Shown: positions 25,295 through 34,383 of the stretch, in pieces
How positions within the stretch are numbered: the stretch's first letter is position 1
Layout: every line of letters begins with the position of its first letter
Source: an uncultured Legionella sp.
GTDB taxonomy: Bacteria; Pseudomonadota; Gammaproteobacteria; Legionellales; Legionellaceae
DNA: 52,183 nucleotides
Reading direction: 5' to 3'
NCBI RefSeq assembly: GCF_937871865.1
Contig: NZ_CALMPD010000151.1
Coordinates: forward strand, 1 to 52,183
Made by a program: the position numbers and the translations under genes
Notes under the pieces: model-generated
What the model was told of the DNA's origin: nothing
Seen by the model: only the letters and a program-made list of their open reading frames with translations
The model's database searches: none

Positions 25295-26647
25295 TTATTC
25301 AAAAACCTTGGTTTTTATTACATCTGAATGTAAATGGTCTTTAATTTGAGCAATAAATTGAGTAAGCCCCTGATTAAAACGATTTTCTTTTTCCATGCCA
25401 TAAGCATCAAAGGAAAACACGCATCCTAATTGACTCATTTGTTGATGCACTCGCTGCTTTCGTTGAAGATATTCAGGTTCATGAGAGCCATTGACCTCAA
25501 TAATGAGTTGTTGTTTGGAAGTTTTTAAAATAAAGTCAGGTAAAACGCTTGCAATTTCAGAGTCATTGGTTTCAATTTGAATATCAAACAACGGCTTTAT
25601 TATTTCCAACGAATACCCCTTCTGAGTCCACTCGAACTGAAAGGCAAACAAACGCCTCAATACTTCACGCTCATAGTAACTATCTACAGGAATAAACGTT
25701 TTCTCCGAGTAACAAGGAACAACAAATGCATTGAATGGTTGATAAAAATTAGGGGTATCTATTGAGTCAGTAATTAAGATCAATGCCATAAAAGGCGCTG
25801 TACGTGTGCTGAAGCGACCAGATGAACGATAAATGCGATTACTTATTTGTATTTTTTGTGTAGAGCCATCAGGCAACAATACGTCCAGACTCTTCTCATT
25901 AATTTCTTTTACTTTAACTAATAATAAAGCATGTTTTCTAATTTCTTTTGGCCAATAAGTTTGATCGCCCCTGAGCATATATGCTGCTTTATAAAAAGAT
26001 GAGGCATTAATAAAAAGATAATCAAATAATTTTTTTTGAGGCTGAAGCTCAATACCTAATGCGGCTTGTTCAATCGCTTTATAGGGACTTATTTTGTTCG
26101 TGGAGCTAATTACGTTAACACGCGCATCATCCAACAATCTGTACAGGGCTTGGCATAAATTGGATCTGCGTGATAGAGAAGAAGATGAATTATCCTGCGA
26201 TTTATCTTCTTTTTTGACTGACACGATGCCTGTTGTATTTTTAGATACTAAGTTTAATGGTGTAGACTTTTTAATATTTATTATTGGTCTGACATCTTTC
26301 TTTTCTTGAGACTCCCAAATCCTCTCTTTAAATACACATTCTTGAGCATGCTCCGCTCGCGAAGTAATATGATGCATATACAGTGTGCCACTCGATGCTC
26401 TATTAAAGCGAAAAACGGGCTGAACTACTCCCTGGAGACAATCACATTGAAGCCATAAATCGCGCTCATGTATCGAGCGACATAAAAGCAGAACTTCTTT
26501 TTTTTCTTCTTGAGTTAAAAAATTATCAAGAATAAAAAAATCAACAAGTAGTCTTCGCTCCCGTCCTGTTAATTGAGAATATACTTGAGGTACAGGAGGC
26601 TTACCTGACTTATCTAATTTATATTTGTGAATCAAATAAAGTGCCAT
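25295..26647 (-). CDS. DUF1173-like transfer-region protein
   Basis: A 450-aa protein that I assign tentatively to the DUF1173 type found in F-type transfer regions. The N-terminal part has a likely zinc knuckle: C68xC70 (QCDCLQ) and H100xxxC104 (RAEHAQECVF). The middle is a mixed alpha/beta segment. The C-terminus (about residues 365-400: VLPDFILKTSKQQLIIEVNG, then EYLQRKQ) has a restriction-endonuclease-like layout with D, E and K positions. Activity is not claimed. It sits between traD and the topoisomerase-like gene in one transcription unit. Confidence 0.6.
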   Translation of the reverse strand: MALYLIHKYKLDKSGKPPVPQVYSQLTGRERRLLVDFFILDNFLTQEEKKEVLLLCRSIHERDLWLQCDCLQGVVQPVFRFNRASSGTLYMHHITSRAEHAQECVFKERIWESQEKKDVRPIINIKKSTPLNLVSKNTTGIVSVKKEDKSQDNSSSSLSRRSNLCQALYRLLDDARVNVISSTNKISPYKAIEQAALGIELQPQKKLFDYLFINASSFYKAAYMLRGDQTYWPKEIRKHALLLVKVKEINEKSLDVLLPDGSTQKIQISNRIYRSSGRFSTRTAPFMALILITDSIDTPNFYQPFNAFVVPCYSEKTFIPVDSYYEREVLRRLFAFQFEWTQKGYSLEIIKPLFDIQIETNDSEIASVLPDFILKTSKQQLIIEVNGSHEPEYLQRKQRVHQQMSQLGCVFSFDAYGMEKENRFNQGLTQFIAQIKDHLHSDVIKTKVFE

Positions 26648-26656
26648 CTATGTTCC

Positions 26657-28537
26657 TTAATTTAAATCAAATTCAACACGAGCATTTTGCTTCAAAGGCT
26701 CAGTTTTCTTTTCTTTATTATTATTTTGAGAAGCCTCTTCCAACACAGTGTCATGAGAAGAGGCAAGAATTGGGTCGGCATAAGTCTCAACCAATTGCTC
26801 TACTTCTTGACGAAGCGGATCGCTATCTATTTTGCGTGCAATGAATTCGGGATGTTTCAGTGGATAATGTACGTACTTTAAATTGATTTTTGCCGCTGGA
26901 AAGGTTCCCTTTACCCGCAAGTAGCCATCCAAATCATCAAGAATCTGGATTTCTGTTGGCATTACTAATCGCTTTTCCTTCGTTTGTCGTGATACGGACA
27001 CGCCATCACGCATGGTATTCGCTCCATAACTTACTGACTCATTTGCTTCTTCAATTTCATAAGATCCCAAATTACGCGAAGCAGGTTCTGCATCACCATC
27101 TTCAGGTAGACGTAAATACATCCGTGTAGAACATAAGCCCGAAATAGACGTTGCACCATCATTGCCATAAATCGTTCTTAATTGTGATGCTCCATGATGC
27201 CCAAGAACAAAGCACCCGCCAAATTTACGGCTTTCTGATTTCACTGAGCCTAAAAAGGGTAACGCATGCATGGTGGTAAGCTCATCCAAGATAAACCAAA
27301 CACGCCGATGATCATTTGGTGGCAAACTCAGTAATTCTTTAGTTGCCGTGTTAATCCATGCAGAAATCAAGGGTCTTATGGTTGGGTGTTTTCTCCCATC
27401 AGAACTCACAAATAAACAGGAATTCCCCTGATCATTTAAAATCCAATTACGAATAGAAAAAATATCGCCATCATCTTTTAAATAAAGTAAGGACTTTAAA
27501 TAGGTAGCCATCACCGTTTTAACGTTTAGTGCAGTTTTTTGTACTTTTTCTGACACCAAAGAACCAGCCTCGGTATGACGCAATAAATGATGAATTTTTT
27601 CCAGATCTGTGGTGAGTAAATACTGCAAGAGCATTAAATTGGAACGATTGGGATGATTTTTTAATTCGTTCGCCGTAGAAACAAAAATCATTCGTGCTGC
27701 ATGAATCCAAAAAGGGTCCATCGTGTTATTAATAGGCATCGGCATAATGGCTTCAGCCAAGGCTTCCAAATCCGCTTTATCCTCACATTCTGCCCAGACA
27801 TTCCAAGAGTGTCCTCGCTCATCTAAAGGATTTAATAAAATATCCTGATCTTCTCGGAAAAATCGTGATAAGTAAGTGCCACCTTTATCATAGATAATGG
27901 CTCGTTCACCCCGTTCACGAATCGTCATCAACAAATCACGAATTGCTACCGTTTTACCACTACCGGTAGTTCCTACAATTTGTATGTGCTGTGTTTCTGA
28001 ACCAAAAGGAAGATAGACTGAGCCAATCCGATAAGGGGATGTTTTACCTGTTTTCTTAATACGCTTTTTTAATTCATGTTCTGCCACCAACTCGCTACCA
28101 CGGATTATTTTAGATTGTCCCTGGCGTTCTCCTTTCTTTTGAAGCCAACGAACTATAAGCACCAAAGAAATAAGCGAAAAAATGAATGCTTCCAATATAC
28201 TGATGAATAGTTCTTTTTTTAGTTGGTTCACATAACTAAGTACCATTGGTGCTTTTATAATCTGTTCCGAGTACACAGGATACGATTCGCCAGTTGGCAT
28301 CTGGACAATTTGTTTTGAACGATTTTGAATGAGAAGAAGTGCATGTGCTTTTACCCATTCCTTACCTATATAACGCTGATAAACAGTCGTGTTCATATAA
28401 AACGCCACCACCACCTGAACTACAGCGATAAGCAACATAACTAATGAAACCTTTTTACCAACCTGAGTGAACATACGCACATTGTGTAAAAAGGTTTGTC
28501 CACCACGAATAAATAATTTAGTGGGATTAACTGCCAT
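26657..28537 (-). CDS. traD: TraD: type IV coupling ATPase
   Basis: A 626-aa inner-membrane hexameric ATPase that links the relaxosome to the secretion channel. Two N-terminal transmembrane segments (about 31-50 and 110-130) are followed by IQIVGTTGSGKTVAIRD (Walker A, about 188-200), IIYDKGGTYLSRF, and RVWFILDELTTM (Walker B, about 412-423). SESRKFGGCFVLGHHGASQL and TRMYLRLPEDGDAE follow as in the TraD/VirD4 family. AGGAGG precedes the ATG. It is separated from traG by an opposite-strand gene. Confidence 0.95.
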   Translation of the reverse strand: MAVNPTKLFIRGGQTFLHNVRMFTQVGKKVSLVMLLIAVVQVVVAFYMNTTVYQRYIGKEWVKAHALLLIQNRSKQIVQMPTGESYPVYSEQIIKAPMVLSYVNQLKKELFISILEAFIFSLISLVLIVRWLQKKGERQGQSKIIRGSELVAEHELKKRIKKTGKTSPYRIGSVYLPFGSETQHIQIVGTTGSGKTVAIRDLLMTIRERGERAIIYDKGGTYLSRFFREDQDILLNPLDERGHSWNVWAECEDKADLEALAEAIMPMPINNTMDPFWIHAARMIFVSTANELKNHPNRSNLMLLQYLLTTDLEKIHHLLRHTEAGSLVSEKVQKTALNVKTVMATYLKSLLYLKDDGDIFSIRNWILNDQGNSCLFVSSDGRKHPTIRPLISAWINTATKELLSLPPNDHRRVWFILDELTTMHALPFLGSVKSESRKFGGCFVLGHHGASQLRTIYGNDGATSISGLCSTRMYLRLPEDGDAEPASRNLGSYEIEEANESVSYGANTMRDGVSVSRQTKEKRLVMPTEIQILDDLDGYLRVKGTFPAAKINLKYVHYPLKHPEFIARKIDSDPLRQEVEQLVETYADPILASSHDTVLEEASQNNNKEKKTEPLKQNARVEFDLN

Positions 28538-28606
28538 TTTTTCCTCCTAACTCATACCCAATAACCCAAAATCGCGCTAAAATGAATAAAAAAGGAGGAC
28601 TTGCCA

Positions 28607-29071
28607 ATGGAGAACACAAACAACAAAAGAACGTTAATTTATTCTGTAAACGAATTACGTCCTTCATTACGAATAAAAGTACAACGAACCGCTCATTTGG
28701 TTGGTTTTCTTGCGCTTTTAGTTGTAAGTTTTGCCTTTTTAGCTTTTGGTATCTATCCCAAAGGTAACGACTTGTTCTTTCTATGCGGTGATTGGTTGCT
28801 AATGATCGGTATCCCTCTTGCCTCATATGGAATGGGCTATCTCCTGGGCTGGAATAGTGCTCTATGGGATTTAGGCTTTGTATTATTTCAAGGCTACTCT
28901 GTAGGGGATGGTTCCAATCATCACATGCACTCTGGCAATGACACGACACATGCTTATCACGGACACAGCTATAGCTCATCCGTGAGTATAAATCCAAGTT
29001 CAGGGCGACCCATGTCTGGAAGTAGTGGTGTAGACACGTATGGAAATCCTTATGGTACACGCTCTTGGTAA
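28607..29071 (+). CDS. Antisense small membrane protein within the tra operon
   Basis: A 154-aa plus-strand protein lying between traG and traD, which are read from the minus strand. An ideal AAAGGAGG sits 8 nt before the ATG. It has two transmembrane segments (about 29-50 and 60-80), a His-rich loop (SNHHMHSGNDTTHAYHGHS) and the C-terminal motif NPSSGRPMSGSSGVDTYGNPYG, related to the one in the 17281 product. A minus-strand frame over the same bases has no ribosome site and a cysteine/histidine-rich, non-protein-like composition, so I call this strand. Function unknown; maybe an envelope or metal-related protein. Confidence 0.75.
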   Translation: MENTNNKRTLIYSVNELRPSLRIKVQRTAHLVGFLALLVVSFAFLAFGIYPKGNDLFFLCGDWLLMIGIPLASYGMGYLLGWNSALWDLGFVLFQGYSVGDGSNHHMHSGNDTTHAYHGHSYSSSVSINPSSGRPMSGSSGVDTYGNPYGTRSW

Positions 29072-29074
29072 CCA

Positions 29075-31798
29075 TTATTTAACATCCTTATTTGATTGAG
29101 CAACAATAACATCCTGCATGATCTGAGATCCTTGCTGCACAATAGAATCAACTTGTTGCAGCACCTCTTTATGAACACGATCACTGTCTTTTTTGACTTG
29201 TCTTGCTACAGAGTTAGATACGTGTCCTGCATTAATGTTTTGCGCTTTCTGTTCAAACGTATTGGAATACTCAGACAAAGCCTGATCCACTCGATTATGC
29301 CCAGGAACACGTTGTTTAAATTGCTCATTTTTTTGCTCTACATGGTGAGTTCCTATTGCATGGCTCTTCTGAAATTGATTCACTGTTTGACTTGTTTTTT
29401 CTGTAATGAATTCACGTGCATAAGACTGTGCTAATTCAGGTTCGTGACGAATCATCCATTCTGCTTGTTGCAATCCAATCCTTCCTTGACTGTTAGGCGC
29501 TTTGTGGTGCGATAACCAATCAATAAACCCTGTTTGTGCATCCAAGTTTATTGAAGAGATTTGTTCGTTCGACATCGAGGCTTGTCGGTGATAGGTTTCT
29601 GACTCAGAAAAATTGGCTACTGCTTCATCACGATAGTGCATTGATTTATCAAAACCTGCTGAAAAATTATTAGCAAGTCGCCCACTATGCTCATCGGAAG
29701 TTCGAAAATGATCGTCTTTGGTCGCTTGGCGTGCTTCATTGACCACATCTGTAAAATGATTTTCTTCACTAAATCGCCGTGCTTCATTCATTAAACGAGC
29801 ATCTTGATGAGAAGTAGATTTATCCCATTCCCAGCGCTGATTTCCTCCTGCTTCAACATTCGCTTTAGGACCTGGCATACCTAGCCCCTTTCCTAATCCA
29901 AAACCTAAACTACCTCCTATATTCAAGCTCGTAGCAGATAGTGCCTTAATCGCCTCGTCACGAGAAATATTATGATCTCGTGCAAAATTATCAATCAGAT
30001 TTGAAATTTTAGATGCCGCTGAATTAAATCCTGAAGAATTAGAAATTTGATACCCTTGGCCACTTTGGGCGCTATGCGCCTGGGTTTCGCCCAGTTCAGC
30101 CAAACTTCGAAGAGAAGATGCGTACTGTTCAGAAGAGGCAACAGACTTTTGGAACCCTGCGGTTTGTGCACTATCTGCTAATTGAGAAAAGGCTAAACGA
30201 TTACTTTCACCTAACTGAATATTTAATGGGGTATGAGACGTTGCTGTTGCCATAGTGAGAGATTCACTTCCATCACGTGCAATGCGGGCTATTGATCCGC
30301 CATCAAGACTGGTTTCAACCCCACCTAAAGAGATCCGCGCATTTCGATCCGCATGAAACGCATTACTGTTAAAACTATTCTGATTTGAAAAACTGGTATT
30401 TCCATAACTGTAATTTCCCATTTGCCCCTCTTCAGCAGCAGAGGAAGCAGCATTTTGAACAATTCCACCAGATTGCTGTGCCAAAGAAACAAATCCACCA
30501 ACTCTTCGATTAATTAAGGCATAACTTAAGGCTACTGTTCCCATCATCAAATAACCGCCTAAAGCTGCCATGTTTTCATAAACCTGGTTAATTCCTGATT
30601 GATAGGACATCGTAGTGGCATTACTTGAAACAAACGATAAATAAAACTGGGATAAGCAGGTCATAACGTAATTAATCGCCGTAAACATCGGCGCCCATAA
30701 TGCCAACCAGATATAAAGAGTCATATAAAACTGCAAAAATGAGATTCCAGCAGGAAAGGGAAGAAAAAATATGAGGAAGATGAAACAACCAATAACGACA
30801 GAAAAGATAATACTATGCATAATTGGCAGCCAATAGGCAGCCATTAAACCAATATTACTTAATGCGGCAGGAATTTTCTCAAATGCCCTACTGGCTGAAA
30901 AACTCTCTATAGCCGCTTTAGAATTCACCCGAGCACCCATAGAAAAAACACCGTCTCGAATTGCATTGGCCATCATATTTTGGCGAATAAGCGCACTTGC
31001 ATCCGCAGACATAGCGGTTAAGTGATTGAAGGACTGAGGTAAATATTTTTCAAAATTAGCTAAAGCCTCTGTGTGATTACCAAAAGCAAATCCTGCATAT
31101 TTTGATTTAGCATCCGCAATGACATGTTCCCATGCATTATCTAAAAGTGCAGCCGCCTCATGGCAAGACTTATACGAACCATCATAGATAAAACCACGTG
31201 CCACTGAAGAGTTTGCTTTAACCAACTCCCAAATGTCCCTGGTTTGATTCAAATCTTTTAAAGTATATCGGCCATACATCACATCATAAAAGACACATTG
31301 CTGCATAAACTTTTGCATGTTGGCATTAAACAGCGGATCTGTAATTTTTATATGAGAAGCAGATAAAAAGAGTTTAGCTCCCATGATCATGCCTGTTTGA
31401 CTGTAATCCATGTCGTTAGGAGAATGGAAAAAAAACTCAAACATTTGGGTGATTTTATCGCTTAATTTACTGCTTAACCCTCCAACAAATCCGAGAACAA
31501 GCGGTACATTATCTACAGTTAAATCCGCTCGAAGTGGATCAGTTCTGTCATGAATGAGTACCGTACACGTAGGCGTCAAGATAAACGCGATTGCAAACGC
31601 ATATTTCAAAACGAAAAAAAACATCGTCCTTAAGTCGCGTTTTAGAATAAATTGAACCACGGTACAAACACCACCAATAAGTAGTGCTGTTCTAAAAATT
31701 CCAAGAATTCCGTCATAATGAAACATCGCAGCGGTTGCTGTGTAAAACTGCTTTAACAATTCACCGCCGGTAATGGTGTAAATATCCATAACTGCCAT
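29075..31798 (-). CDS. traG: TraG: mating-pair stabilisation, entry-exclusion target
   Basis: A 907-aa inner-membrane protein of F-type systems. The N-terminal half has several transmembrane segments (GILGIFRTALLIGGVCTVVQF, FFFVLKYAFAIAFILTPTC, and two between about 330 and 400). The C-terminal half is a long polar, periplasmic coiled region rich in Ser/Gln, as in TraG. I placed the start at 31798 because the upstream in-frame GTG would lie within the ribosome site. The family acts in pilus assembly and mating-pair stabilisation; in F it is the partner of the exclusion protein TraS. Confidence 0.93.
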   Translation of the reverse strand: MAVMDIYTITGGELLKQFYTATAAMFHYDGILGIFRTALLIGGVCTVVQFILKRDLRTMFFFVLKYAFAIAFILTPTCTVLIHDRTDPLRADLTVDNVPLVLGFVGGLSSKLSDKITQMFEFFFHSPNDMDYSQTGMIMGAKLFLSASHIKITDPLFNANMQKFMQQCVFYDVMYGRYTLKDLNQTRDIWELVKANSSVARGFIYDGSYKSCHEAAALLDNAWEHVIADAKSKYAGFAFGNHTEALANFEKYLPQSFNHLTAMSADASALIRQNMMANAIRDGVFSMGARVNSKAAIESFSASRAFEKIPAALSNIGLMAAYWLPIMHSIIFSVVIGCFIFLIFFLPFPAGISFLQFYMTLYIWLALWAPMFTAINYVMTCLSQFYLSFVSSNATTMSYQSGINQVYENMAALGGYLMMGTVALSYALINRRVGGFVSLAQQSGGIVQNAASSAAEEGQMGNYSYGNTSFSNQNSFNSNAFHADRNARISLGGVETSLDGGSIARIARDGSESLTMATATSHTPLNIQLGESNRLAFSQLADSAQTAGFQKSVASSEQYASSLRSLAELGETQAHSAQSGQGYQISNSSGFNSAASKISNLIDNFARDHNISRDEAIKALSATSLNIGGSLGFGLGKGLGMPGPKANVEAGGNQRWEWDKSTSHQDARLMNEARRFSEENHFTDVVNEARQATKDDHFRTSDEHSGRLANNFSAGFDKSMHYRDEAVANFSESETYHRQASMSNEQISSINLDAQTGFIDWLSHHKAPNSQGRIGLQQAEWMIRHEPELAQSYAREFITEKTSQTVNQFQKSHAIGTHHVEQKNEQFKQRVPGHNRVDQALSEYSNTFEQKAQNINAGHVSNSVARQVKKDSDRVHKEVLQQVDSIVQQGSQIMQDVIVAQSNKDVK

Positions 31799-31803
31799 TT
31801 CAA

Positions 31804-33192
31804 TCACCTTATTTGATTAGCCCAACTCAAAGACTGAGTCAGATCTGAGGAAAACTCACCAACTAACATTTGCTCAATCGTTTGAGTTTCTTGAATCATT
31901 TGCATTGCCATGCTCATGCGTTGATGTGCAGTACTTTCCATCTGGGTTAATTCAAGACGAGCTTGTGATAAGTCTGCTTGAAATTCCTTCATCATGGCTT
32001 CTGGATAATGCACCACGCCAGATGCTTGTTTCACAAGATGTAAACTGTCGCTCAAATAACGAAACAAAATATCTATGGCGATTGGTTCTGAATATCGTGT
32101 GGTATCCATAACCGCACTGTCTTTGATAAGCGCCATCTGTACGCTCACCATTTTCATGATGGGGTATTGTGTGGATTCAATGAGTCCTATTACTTCAGGC
32201 TCCTGTTCTTCATTGTGTTTAATCTTCAATGCCATGTCTAAAATCAACTCACGAACCTTAGAAGCCAAACCATGATCCACATCAATACTGGTTGTAACTA
32301 AGGTTGGATTTAAGCACTTAACTTTTTCATCACACTGATAAACCGAAACATTTCCTCCACGCAATAAACCGCTAATGAGGTTATTGTTGCTGGCTAGGGA
32401 AGCAAGTCGTTGAACATGAACGCCATCTTTATCACGGGTAACAATGACCGTTCCAGATAAAGTCATCATCAATTGGGCAAGTTCGTGATCGTTTGCGAAT
32501 AACCCGTTTTTATTTAATGCATTCCACACTAAATTCGTGTTATCAATTATCTGATCATTTTCTTTATTCTCATCAATCACGCGATCATAGTCATAATTAC
32601 CGGAACCTTTCCCACACCCCTGGCGTGCTTCAGCCCAATCTGAAAAAATATTTTTAGCATGGCCAATTGCCTGGCAAGCATGCTGTTGTGCAATACGAGT
32701 ACGTGGAGCCAATCCTAAAACAGCACTTTCTGCCACAGCACAGGAATTTTGGTTTGTTTGGTTAATCCAGGTAGCAACATTTTGTAACTTTGTCGCTACA
32801 TTTCCTAATAGGGGTGTTGCCTGCTCTAAAGCTATTTGAAATGCAAGACCTTGGGAGTTATTTAATACATTTTTCGTGAAATCCACGAACTCCTTGCCTT
32901 TAATATGTGAAAACCCACCCATAGTAATGTCAATCCCACCGCATCCAGAAGAAACTTTAGGCCAATTAAACCGCATGATTTGTAAATTCTTGACGCCACT
33001 ACGAACATATAAATTCCCACCGGTATAATAACCAGCCTTTTGTGATTGATAAGCACGAGGATTCGTCACATTAACCCCCATATTGAGTGACTTAAAATAC
33101 TTCATTAAATCATTACCAATCGCGTTTTCTGCATGAGCGTTCCCCAAAAATGCAGCACCGACCAATACCCAAACAATGATAAATCCCTTCAT
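31804..33192 (-). CDS. traH: TraH: pilus assembly protein
   Basis: A 462-aa periplasmic/outer-membrane-associated F-type component. There is a signal peptide (MKGFIIVWVLVGAAFLGNAHA), then YYTGGNLYVRSGVKNLQIMRFNWPKVSSGCGGIDITMGGFSHI, the TraH signature. The C-terminal part is coiled (YPEAMMKEFQADLSQARLELTQ). It helps pilus extension with TraF, TraU, TraW, TrbB and TrbI. The stop lies 5 nt from the traG start. Confidence 0.95.
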   Translation of the reverse strand: MKGFIIVWVLVGAAFLGNAHAENAIGNDLMKYFKSLNMGVNVTNPRAYQSQKAGYYTGGNLYVRSGVKNLQIMRFNWPKVSSGCGGIDITMGGFSHIKGKEFVDFTKNVLNNSQGLAFQIALEQATPLLGNVATKLQNVATWINQTNQNSCAVAESAVLGLAPRTRIAQQHACQAIGHAKNIFSDWAEARQGCGKGSGNYDYDRVIDENKENDQIIDNTNLVWNALNKNGLFANDHELAQLMMTLSGTVIVTRDKDGVHVQRLASLASNNNLISGLLRGGNVSVYQCDEKVKCLNPTLVTTSIDVDHGLASKVRELILDMALKIKHNEEQEPEVIGLIESTQYPIMKMVSVQMALIKDSAVMDTTRYSEPIAIDILFRYLSDSLHLVKQASGVVHYPEAMMKEFQADLSQARLELTQMESTAHQRMSMAMQMIQETQTIEQMLVGEFSSDLTQSLSWANQIR

Positions 33193-33608
33193 AACACCAC
33201 CTGTGCGCCATTGGATTGACTTATTTTGATAAGCCTATTGGTTAATTCCATCTCATCAATAGCTCCTTCGGTCACAAGATGAGCTTGTTCACTTTGGGGA
33301 TCGACTAAAAATAAGGAGGGAAAAACCGTCACTTGAAATAATTTAGATTGGCCTTCATCCAATACTGCATTAGGAAAATCAGGTAAATACCCTCCATCCG
33401 TTGACACAGCGACTACATGAAACCCATAACGTTGACTCAATTGTTTTAGAACAGGTGAAAATCGCTGACAATGAGGACAGCTTGAACTAAAGAAAAAGAA
33501 AAACCCCTTTTGCCGAGACAATTCATGAAGCGAATTCTCATATGCCAACGCATGGGATGAGAAACAAAAAAAGCTCATCACTACCAATAATGTCCATTTA
33601 GCGCGCAT
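33189..33608 (-). CDS. trbB: TrbB: periplasmic thiol-disulphide protein
   Basis: A 139-aa thioredoxin-fold protein with a signal peptide and the active site SSCPHCQRF (CPHC near residues 44-47). It is expected to assist disulphide formation in cysteine-rich transfer proteins such as TraN and TraU. The start is placed at 33608 behind GGAGA; an upstream TTG frame is rejected. It overlaps traF by 11 nt and traH by 4 nt. Confidence 0.88.
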   Translation of the reverse strand: MRAKWTLLVVMSFFCFSSHALAYENSLHELSRQKGFFFFFSSSCPHCQRFSPVLKQLSQRYGFHVVAVSTDGGYLPDFPNAVLDEGQSKLFQVTVFPSLFLVDPQSEQAHLVTEGAIDEMELTNRLIKISQSNGAQVVL

Positions 33609-34383
33609 GATAATCTCCAAATTGAAAAGTATTGATTGCCAGTAAAATGTGTTCCTTTAGTTCCGAATGGCTTACTAAGCCGTAGGCAATAGGCATTGGT
33701 TGATGTGACATAGGATTTAGAGCAAACACAGCAGGAATGTGTTTCACGCCCATTTGGGAAGCCTCGCCAGAATCCATACGTGAATTAGGAAACACTGGTG
33801 ACACATTTTGTGTTATAGCAACCGGAGTTAACGGCAAACGATAACTCATCGAAAAATCACGAATCACCTGAGCCATACGCTCACTGTATGGTTCTCCTGC
33901 TTGATAAAAATAAATTAATCCAGAGCTTTGACGAATTAATGCAATGGCTTTTTCCTTTTCGAGATTGCTTTGATTGTTATACAAATCACGCGCAGCACTA
34001 TTGCTCGGATTAGCTAAACTTTCATCTTGATCCGGATTTAACAGCAAATCGAGCATCCATTTCTCAGAAAACAGATTTGCTTGTGCTACCACTAAACGCT
34101 GCATTCGTCTAGCATGAGCAATATTTTCAGGTGTTGGATTTAAAATGGCCTTGGCACGAGCTTGCTGAACCCGTTTTCCAATCAATTTCCATGTTTTATC
34201 AGGATCAGCAGCACGATTAATAGAAGGAGAAACAGGTACTTGTTTCTTGATTCTTTTTTTAATCGGCTCTTTGGGATCTTTATGCCAGTACCAGCCTGCT
34301 TCATGCTCATTCAAAAACGCATGGCTTGCAAAAACAACCGGACTTAGTAACACCATCAACAAAATCAAAAAACCTTTAACCAT
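33598..34383 (-). CDS. traF: TraF: pilus assembly protein
   Basis: A 261-aa periplasmic thioredoxin-fold protein without an active CxxC, as normal for TraF. It has a signal peptide (VKGFLILLMVLLSPVVFASHA), GWYWHKDPKEP, and RQSSGLIYFYQAGEPYSERMAQVIRDFSM...PLTPVAIT, the family core. The start is chosen at 34383 because AAGGAG precedes it; an earlier in-frame ATG has no support. It works with TraH and TrbB in pilus extension and overlaps traN by 8 nt. Confidence 0.95.
   Translation of the reverse strand: MVKGFLILLMVLLSPVVFASHAFLNEHEAGWYWHKDPKEPIKKRIKKQVPVSPSINRAADPDKTWKLIGKRVQQARAKAILNPTPENIAHARRMQRLVVAQANLFSEKWMLDLLLNPDQDESLANPSNSAARDLYNNQSNLEKEKAIALIRQSSGLIYFYQAGEPYSERMAQVIRDFSMSYRLPLTPVAITQNVSPVFPNSRMDSGEASQMGVKHIPAVFALNPMSHQPMPIAYGLVSHSELKEHILLAINTFQFGDYHAR

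Noticed and set aside
28527..29075. 182-codon minus-strand frame between traD and traG
   Set aside because: It covers the plus-strand gene with an ideal ribosome site and a known motif, has no ribosome site of its own and an unnatural Cys/His-rich composition.
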